Source: Microlunatus soli (lineage in GTDB: Bacteria > Actinomycetota > Actinomycetes > Propionibacteriales > Propionibacteriaceae). Taken from it: a DNA stretch of 64,000 bases. Position numbers and translations under genes: made by a program. Where the stretch lies: the NCBI RefSeq assembly GCF_900105385.1, contig NZ_LT629772.1:1736001-1800000 (forward strand). The letters are read 5' to 3'. Positions 58,526 to 64,000 of this stretch are shown here, piece after piece (positions within the stretch are counted from its first letter, which is position 1; each line of letters begins with the position of its first letter). The notes beneath the pieces are model-generated. The model searched no databases. It was given only the letters and a program-made list of their open reading frames with translations, and was not told the origin of the DNA.

Positions 58526-60667
58526 TCAGTGCTCGGCGGGATCCTCCCAGTACCAGCATTCCGGGTCGTAGACCGCCGGCGTCGGGTGGATCCACGGGTT
58601 GACGTAGCCGCCGAGCATCAGATTGTCCCGGCGCGGCACGTTGCGCAGATCGGTCTTGGCCACCATCACCTGCGGGTAGTTGGCAACTGTCCCCATCATG
58701 AACGGGCCGTCGCTGAGATGGATCTTGATCATGTCCCAGACCAGCTGGTGCCGCTTCATCTCGTCGGGCTCGGTCTTGGAGCGGTCATACAGCTTCCACA
58801 GCCGGTCGATCGGGCTGCCCGCGTCGGGCTCCAGCCGCGGCGGATGCCGCTTCCACGGATCAAGTCGGCCTTCGGTCTTCTCCAGCGCCGTGCCACGTCG
58901 GGCGTACCACTGACCCTGCAGCGGTGCCCACCGCTGGGCCTCGATCGGGACGAAGAACTGCGGATAGACCAGGTGGTTGGGCCCGTCCCCGATCTCCCAG
59001 TCGTCGCGGGCCATCAGCTTCCCGGTCTGCCACTGGTCGTCGTAGGACTGCGGCGGGACCGGATTGAGCGTCAGCTTGATTCCGACCGCCTTCAGGTCGG
59101 CCACCAACTGGTTGTCTCTGGTCTGCTGGGCCTGGGAATGATCGGCGTGATAGTCCAGCCGAAGGGTCAGCGGCTCGCCACTGGGCAACTCGCGGAGCCC
59201 GTCACCGTCGGAGTCCCGCAGGCCGAGACCGTCCAATATCGCCTTGGCCTTTTCCGGGTCGTAGGCGACGTAGGAGTCCTTCCACTGCCGATACATCTGC
59301 CGACCGGTGTCGTTGACGCGGTACTCCACTGCCTTCGGGCTCATCGTGCCGGTCGTCAGCTCGCCGGTGTTGAAGTAGACACTGCGGCGCACCTCGTCGC
59401 GGTGGTAGGCGTGCGAGAGGGCCTGCCGGAATTTCGGCTCCCTGATCAACCCGCGGAGCTCGTCATCGATGAAGTCGTAGTTGAACATCACCGCCAGTCC
59501 ACCGCCGGCACCGCTGTCCCACAGCAGCACCTCGACCCCGGACCGCTTCGCGCTGTCCCTGATGCCCTGCACGTCGCCGAGTGCGATCTGGTTGAACCGG
59601 CCGTAGCAGAAGTCGATGTTGCCCTGTTGGAGTTGCAGCTTGCCGGCCTCGGGATCGGTGATCACGGTGAACTGCAACTCGTCGAGGTACGGGAGTTGAT
59701 CACCGTTCGGCGCAACAACCCAGTAGTAGGGATTGCGTTCCAGCACCACGCCGGTGTTGTTGTCGAAGGACTTGCACCGCCAGCCGGTCAGCGTCGGGCA
59801 GTCCGGGTTGCGGTGCCAGTCGGCCTTGGTCTCCATCAGCCCGCCGACGGAGTCCCAGTCGTCGGGAATCTTCTTGCCCCACTTGGGATGGAACTGCTTG
59901 AGGTAGTGCGCCGGCATGCTCCAAATCGGTCCGGTGCGCCCGACGTTGCCGTTCACCCAGTTGGCGACCCGGTCGGCGGTCAATGGTGCCGGCGCGTCGA
60001 AGGTGAGGGTCAGCGTGTGATCATCGGGGGCACTGAAGCGTGCCGGCTTGCCGGTGCCGGACCGTGCCTCGTCGGCGACCACCTGACCCATCTTCTCGGC
60101 CAGTACGAACTCCTCCCACCAGAACAGCACGTCGGCGGTGGTCCACGGTTCGCCGTCGGACCAGCGCAGCCCTTTGCGGAAGTGGAAGGTCCACTCGGTC
60201 GCATCGTCGTTGGACTCCCAGCTCTCCGCGATCCCCGGGCCGATGTCCTGGCCGTCGTTGAGCCAGCGCAGCGGCGAGTGGCCGTAGCTGAAGTTGTAGT
60301 CCGAGGCCGCGGCGGCCGCGCCCTGGGTGGAGAACACGTTCATGTTCAGGCGGCCGCCGTACTTGCCGGCAGAGATCCATCGATGCGGGACCACGTAGGG
60401 GTGTTCGGGCAGTCGCTCGGCGACCGGGGGCAGTTCCTTGTCCTGCAGCGTCGGCGACTGCGCGAAGCTCTTCGGCCGCGGCAGCGGCTCGGTCACCGAC
60501 CCTTTGCCCCGGGCACCCGTCGAGTTGCCACCGGCACGGCTGTTGTCATCACCGCCGGAGGTGCAGCCGGCCAAGGCCGCGGCACCGGCGGCCGACGCCG
60601 CCGCCTTCAGGAATCCACGTCGGGTCCAGCCCCGGGCCCGATCACCATGATCACTTCGATACAACAT
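58526..60667 (-). CDS. ABC transporter substrate-binding lipoprotein, family 5 (peptide/oligosaccharide type), Tat signal
   Basis: The N-terminus combines a twin-arginine motif (TRRGFLKAAAS) with a lipobox LAGC (Cys about residue 35), so the protein is exported folded and lipid-anchored. The SBP_bac_5 domain follows: DIGPGIAESWESNDDATEWT, FHFRKGLRWSDGEPWTTADV, the FVLERNPYY-like VVLERNPYYWV and FRQALSHAYHRDEV. Family 5 receptors bind peptides, nickel or large plant/animal glycans. No permease or ATPase genes of this system are in the window. ATG 60667 (or GTG 60670) overlaps the sulfatase stop, with GGAGG upstream. Confidence 0.9.
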   Translation of the reverse strand: MLYRSDHGDRARGWTRRGFLKAAASAAGAAALAGCTSGGDDNSRAGGNSTGARGKGSVTEPLPRPKSFAQSPTLQDKELPPVAERLPEHPYVVPHRWISAGKYGGRLNMNVFSTQGAAAAASDYNFSYGHSPLRWLNDGQDIGPGIAESWESNDDATEWTFHFRKGLRWSDGEPWTTADVLFWWEEFVLAEKMGQVVADEARSGTGKPARFSAPDDHTLTLTFDAPAPLTADRVANWVNGNVGRTGPIWSMPAHYLKQFHPKWGKKIPDDWDSVGGLMETKADWHRNPDCPTLTGWRCKSFDNNTGVVLERNPYYWVVAPNGDQLPYLDELQFTVITDPEAGKLQLQQGNIDFCYGRFNQIALGDVQGIRDSAKRSGVEVLLWDSGAGGGLAVMFNYDFIDDELRGLIREPKFRQALSHAYHRDEVRRSVYFNTGELTTGTMSPKAVEYRVNDTGRQMYRQWKDSYVAYDPEKAKAILDGLGLRDSDGDGLRELPSGEPLTLRLDYHADHSQAQQTRDNQLVADLKAVGIKLTLNPVPPQSYDDQWQTGKLMARDDWEIGDGPNHLVYPQFFVPIEAQRWAPLQGQWYARRGTALEKTEGRLDPWKRHPPRLEPDAGSPIDRLWKLYDRSKTEPDEMKRHQLVWDMIKIHLSDGPFMMGTVANYPQVMVAKTDLRNVPRRDNLMLGGYVNPWIHPTPAVYDPECWYWEDPAEH

Positions 60668-61926
60668 CACGAGACCTCCACCGGTCCGGCGTTGGCACGC
60701 GCCATCGCTTCGGGTTGTTGATCATGAATGTGCTGGGCGAACCGACTGGCGATGTCGAGCATCCGCCCGAGCACCTCCGGTTCGCGGTTCGCCTGGTTGT
60801 AGCTCTCGGTCGGGTCGGACTCCATGTCGAACAGCTGCGGCATCTCGCGCTGATCGGCATCGTTGCGCCGCCGGACGTGGAGCTTCCACCGACCGTCCCG
60901 GACCGCATTCAACGACCACTGGTGGAAGGTGAAGATCGGGGCCCGCTCGGGCATCGGTTCCCCGCGCAGGGTGGCGCTGATGTCGCATCCGTCGATCGGC
61001 CGATCGTCGGGGACCTTGCCACCGGCCAGCGTCACCAGGGTCGGCATCAGGTCGATGAAACCGGCCGGCTCGTTGCACTCGATTCCGGCCGGGATCTCGG
61101 CCGGCCAGCGGGCGACGAACGGCATCCGGATGCCACCCTCGTAGCTCTCCCCCTTGCGCCCCCGCAGTCCGCCGGTGCTGCCCTCGAACCAGGGTCCGTT
61201 GTCGCTGGTGACGATCACCAGGGTGTTGTCGGACAGCTCCAACTGATCAAGATGATCAAGGAGTCGACCGAGGTGATGATCGATGCACTCGATGGTGTCG
61301 CCGTACGTGCCACCTCGGGACTGTCCGCGGAAGCCTTCCTCGACGTGCAGCGGGATGTGCGGCATGGTGTGCGGCAGATACACGAAGAACGGTTCATCGG
61401 CATGGTTGCTGATGAAGTCGATCGCCCGATCGGTGTAGGCCTTGGTGAGTAGCGATTGGTCGACATAGGTCTCGGCGACCTGCTGCCCCTCGAACAGATG
61501 CACCGGGTCCATGTCGTTGCTGTACGGGATCCCGAAGAACTCCTCGAAGCCGTGCCGCAGCGGATTGTGCTCGGGGCGAGCGCCGAGGTGCCACTTGCCG
61601 TAGATCGCAGTCCGGTAGCCACATTCCGACAGCAGGTCGGCCATGGTGCGTTCGTAGCTGCTCAGCCCCTCCGGTTCCTGCGGGAAGATCACCCGCTCCA
61701 GTCCGACCCGCTGGGCATATCTGCCGGTCAGCAGTGCAGCGCGGGACGGCGTACAGACCGAAGCCGCCGCGTACATCTGTCGGAAGGCGATACCACCGGC
61801 GGCCACCCGGTCCATGTTCGGGGTCTTGATCATCGAGCCACCCATGGCGCCCATGTCTCCGTAGCCCATGTCGTCCATGAACACCAGGACGATGTTGGGA
61901 CGTGCCGGGGTGTCGTTGTTGGTCAC
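60667..61926 (-). CDS. Sulfatase (formylglycine-dependent arylsulfatase family)
   Basis: The 419-residue protein has the sulfatase signature VCTPSRAALLTGRY with C58 to be converted to formylglycine, the calcium ligands FMDDMGYGD and SDNGPWFEG, and YGKWHLGARPEHNP with Lys and His of the active site. No signal peptide is present, so it desulfates imported substrates. The GTG at 61926 (VTNNDTP) has AAAGGAAG at suitable distance and begins where homologues begin. It is translationally coupled to the solute-binding protein gene and preceded by a ROK regulator gene. No formylglycine-generating enzyme is in the window. Confidence 0.92.
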   Translation of the reverse strand: MTNNDTPARPNIVLVFMDDMGYGDMGAMGGSMIKTPNMDRVAAGGIAFRQMYAAASVCTPSRAALLTGRYAQRVGLERVIFPQEPEGLSSYERTMADLLSECGYRTAIYGKWHLGARPEHNPLRHGFEEFFGIPYSNDMDPVHLFEGQQVAETYVDQSLLTKAYTDRAIDFISNHADEPFFVYLPHTMPHIPLHVEEGFRGQSRGGTYGDTIECIDHHLGRLLDHLDQLELSDNTLVIVTSDNGPWFEGSTGGLRGRKGESYEGGIRMPFVARWPAEIPAGIECNEPAGFIDLMPTLVTLAGGKVPDDRPIDGCDISATLRGEPMPERAPIFTFHQWSLNAVRDGRWKLHVRRRNDADQREMPQLFDMESDPTESYNQANREPEVLGRMLDIASRFAQHIHDQQPEAMARANAGPVEVS

Positions 61927-62044
61927 GATGGTCGATCTTCCTTTCATCGGCCGCTGCTTCAACGGCACTGTCGATCAGTCTCTGTTGATCATGGTGTTGC
62001 GATCAGGTCCGGACGGTCATGATCGGTCGATCATGGTTTGTTGA

Positions 62045-63241
62045 TCACGCTGCGGCTGTCGCCAGCTGCGCGAAGGTGCGATCGGCGAGCATCAACGCAG
62101 CACCGGCCAGCGAAGCCTCCGGTCCGGACCGGCCGGGGACCAGTCGCACCTCCGGCATCGTCGACGGGTCGGGCAGCCCGCGACGGACCCGAGGGATCAC
62201 CCGATCGGCGATTGCTTCCAACGGGCCGGCGAAGATCACGTCGGAGGGGTCGAACAACTCCAGCAAGGCAACCAACCGGTCACCGAGCCGATCGGCGAAG
62301 GCATCGACCGCTCCGGTGATCTCGGTGTCGCCGCGATCCAGGCCGGCGCGCAGCGCGGCCGCCTCCTCCACGAAACTGCTGTCCGGGTCGCGAACCAGAT
62401 CGAGCAGATCCTCGAAGCCCAGATGCTCGGCCGCCGGTGCGACCAGTCGCGCCGAGGACGCCGGCCGGCCGGGTCGGACCGACATCCGGACGTTGTCGGC
62501 GAACAGCAGCCCGCCGGCCCGGCCGTTGGCACCGGAGAGCAGCCGGCCACCGGTCACCACCCCGACGCCGAGCCCGGTTTCACCGCCGTGCAGGCAGATC
62601 ACGTCCTCCAGCTCCGGCGCCCGCTGCCACTCCGCGACCGTGGCCAGGTTGGCCACCCGCTCGACCAGCACCGGAACCTCGCGCAGCGCCCGGCGCCGCT
62701 GCAGAGCGGCCCGGATGTCGACGTCGTTCCACTGCAGCGGGCTCGATCGGACCAGCGTCCCGGATCTGGTGTCGACCAGCCCGGGGGCCGAGACGGCGAT
62801 GCCGGTCACGATGCGATCGGCGGCGCGGAGTCGTCGGACCCAGGCCGCCAACGCCTCTGCGGTCTGCTGCAGCGTCTGTTCGGGTCCGCCGTCGATCGGG
62901 TCGAGATCGAGCGTCCGGTGCTCCAGCCGCGTCGCTGCCAAGGTCCAACTGCTCAACCGCACCCGATCGGTCAGGATCTCCACCACCAGCGACACGTGTC
63001 GGGTGGCGTCGGGGCGGACGATCGTCCGGGGACGCCCCGGGCCGGAGGTCGCGCGTTGTCCGGCGTCCTCCACCAGCCCACGACCGATCAGCTCACCGAC
63101 CAGGCTGGAGACGGTCGCCTTGTTCAGGCTCAAGGCCTCGCCGATGTCGGTACGCGAACAGCCGCCGCGCTCTCGGACCACGGCGGCCACCGAACCCAGA
63201 TTGTGCGAACGCACCCGCTGCTGGCTCGCGTACACGATCAT
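62045..63241 (-). CDS. ROK family transcriptional regulator (NagC/XylR type)
   Basis: A winged helix (RERGGCSRTDIGEALSLNKA, then TVSSLVGELIGRGLV) is joined to a ROK sugar-kinase-like domain (VTGIAVSAPGLVDTRSGTLV, VICLHGGETGLGVGVVTGG). The ExGH zinc motif and the CxCGxxGC cysteines of active ROK kinases are not present, so it is a ligand-sensing repressor only. Start is ATG 63241 or the GTG two codons later, which has better spacing from GGGAAGG. It likely controls the sulfatase and binding-protein genes that follow, using a sugar ligand. Confidence 0.9.
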   Translation of the reverse strand: MIVYASQQRVRSHNLGSVAAVVRERGGCSRTDIGEALSLNKATVSSLVGELIGRGLVEDAGQRATSGPGRPRTIVRPDATRHVSLVVEILTDRVRLSSWTLAATRLEHRTLDLDPIDGGPEQTLQQTAEALAAWVRRLRAADRIVTGIAVSAPGLVDTRSGTLVRSSPLQWNDVDIRAALQRRRALREVPVLVERVANLATVAEWQRAPELEDVICLHGGETGLGVGVVTGGRLLSGANGRAGGLLFADNVRMSVRPGRPASSARLVAPAAEHLGFEDLLDLVRDPDSSFVEEAAALRAGLDRGDTEITGAVDAFADRLGDRLVALLELFDPSDVIFAGPLEAIADRVIPRVRRGLPDPSTMPEVRLVPGRSGPEASLAGAALMLADRTFAQLATAAA

Positions 63242-63297
63242 CCCTTCCCGGACCGGGCACTCCCCCGGTCAGCTGCTCGTCCGCAGTCTAATCATTC

Positions 63298-63313
63298 TTA
63301 CGGCCCAACGTAA
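63298..63313. promoter_or_regulatory. Inverted repeat in the ROK/ABC divergent promoter
   Basis: TTACG and CGTAA are separated by 6 bases, and CTAAT and ATTAG lie outside them on either side, in an AT-rich patch unlike its surroundings. It is a candidate ROK operator and promoter region. Confidence 0.45.
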
Positions 63314-63383
63314 CTAATTAGGCGAATTGATCGTCGGCGCCAATTCGGTGGCAGCGGCCCCACTCCGCCAGTAGCGTCGAAAC

Positions 63384-64000
63384 ATGCCAGCGTCGGCGTT
63401 GATCAGCGTGCAGGGTCTGTGTCGGGAGTTCCACCGGCCACGCCGCTTCGACGGCCCGTTCGGCGGGCTGCGGACGCTGCTGACCCGGCAGCACGAGGTG
63501 GTGCGAGCGGTCCGAGACGTCTCGTTCACGATCGAGCCGGGCGAACTGGTCGGCTACATCGGACCCAACGGCGCCGGAAAGTCGACCACGATCAAGATGC
63601 TGACCGGCATCCTGGTACCGACCTCCGGTTCGCTCGAGGTCGGCGGTGTGCTGCCGTGGCGCGATCGGGAGCGCAACGCCCGACAGATCGGTGTGGTGTT
63701 CGGACAGCGATCCCAGCTGTGGTGGGACCTCCCGCTGATCGAGTCGTTCCGGTTGATCGGCAAGCTCTACGACGTCCCCACCGACCGGTTGCGAGACACC
63801 GTCGGACACTTCACCGAGTTGCTCGGGATGGCCGACTTCCTGCAGACCCCGGTCCGGCAGTTGTCCCTGGGCCAGCGGATGCGCGGCGACCTCGCGGCGG
63901 CGATGTTGTACGGGCCGAAGATCCTCTATCTCGACGAACCGACCATCGGGCTCGACATCGTCGCCAAGGAACGGATCCGTGACTTCATCGCCGATCTGAA
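63384..64000 (+). CDS. ABC-2 type exporter ATP-binding protein (cut by window edge)
   Basis: About 205 residues are visible from the ATG at 63384. Walker A is GPNGAGKST, the Q-loop region IGVVFGQRSQLWWDLPL, the signature LSLGQRMRGDLAAAMLYGP and Walker B ILYLDEPTIGLD. The tryptophan-rich Q-loop and the long N-terminal insert (RRFDGPFGGLRTLL) are typical of an uncharacterised actinobacterial ABC-2 exporter ATPase group. Permease genes presumably follow beyond 64000. Confidence 0.9.
   Translation, partial: MPASALISVQGLCREFHRPRRFDGPFGGLRTLLTRQHEVVRAVRDVSFTIEPGELVGYIGPNGAGKSTTIKMLTGILVPTSGSLEVGGVLPWRDRERNARQIGVVFGQRSQLWWDLPLIESFRLIGKLYDVPTDRLRDTVGHFTELLGMADFLQTPVRQLSLGQRMRGDLAAAMLYGPKILYLDEPTIGLDIVAKERIRDFIADL

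Noticed and set aside
1-64000. CRISPR arrays, tRNA/rRNA genes, transposases, integrases and attachment sites
   Set aside because: Looked for and not found. The tandem and inverted repeats seen are short and lack CRISPR spacing, and no cloverleaf or transposase motif was recognised.

Overview
The window is high-GC DNA with closely packed genes, frequent GTG/TTG starts, many divergent gene pairs and many one-gene regulators. Together with the DUF3027 protein, PPK2, PhoX with its Tat signal and an IdeR/DmdR-type iron box, this points to an Actinomycetota chromosome, most likely a soil or sludge member of the Propionibacteriales (Microlunatus-like). The taxonomic call is inference. I saw no tRNA, rRNA, CRISPR array, insertion sequence, phage gene or replication origin.

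Layout. 0-5.3 kb: a divergent pair of mannan-active glycoside hydrolases (GH92, cut by the window edge, and GH76) sharing a LacI-type operator, then a rhomboid-like protein, an amidohydrolase and a short Gre factor. 5.4-12.7 kb: a GH43-like protein, pyruvate carboxylase, a TetR regulator with a clear operator, a frameshifted aldo/keto reductase and a serine hydrolase. 12.7-16.3 kb: a YkoF-type thiamine-binding protein behind a TPP riboswitch, two small paralogous membrane proteins, an alpha/beta hydrolase and a P-loop kinase-like protein.

16.3-28.6 kb is rich in peptide and N-acyl-amino-acid enzymes. An operon encodes an S9 peptidase, a GNAT acyltransferase and an OSBS/N-succinylamino acid racemase. 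Further on come a pterin dehydratase/VOC fusion with a divergent WYL regulator, a PucR regulator, an N-acyl-D-amino-acid deacylase, an ACS-type MFS transporter and an M20 peptidase. A perfect 71-bp palindrome lies between the pucR-like gene and the deacylase.

28.6-36 kb: a secreted GH172 enzyme, a TauD-type dioxygenase, and an SDR plus histidinol-dehydrogenase-like (HpsN-like) pair divergent from a LacI regulator. I read the last group as a probable organosulfonate or polyol catabolic module. 36-49.9 kb: GNAT proteins, an ECF41 sigma factor with its partner oxidoreductase, a heparinase II/III-like lyase, a NarL-type two-component system, two MarR/MFS pairs, a DoxX protein and a decayed ArsR/cation-efflux pair.

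50-58.5 kb: an iron-box-controlled Fes-type esterase, PhoX, DUF3027, PPK2 with three 21-bp repeats running into its start codon, a secreted choice-of-anchor-P-like protein and an NCS2 purine permease. 58.5-64 kb: a ROK regulator, a sulfatase and a Tat-type lipoprotein solute-binding protein, then the start of an ABC-2 ATPase that runs off the window. The overall picture is a saprotroph with compact, separately regulated modules for glycans, sulfated or sulfonated compounds, N-acyl amino acids, iron and phosphate.
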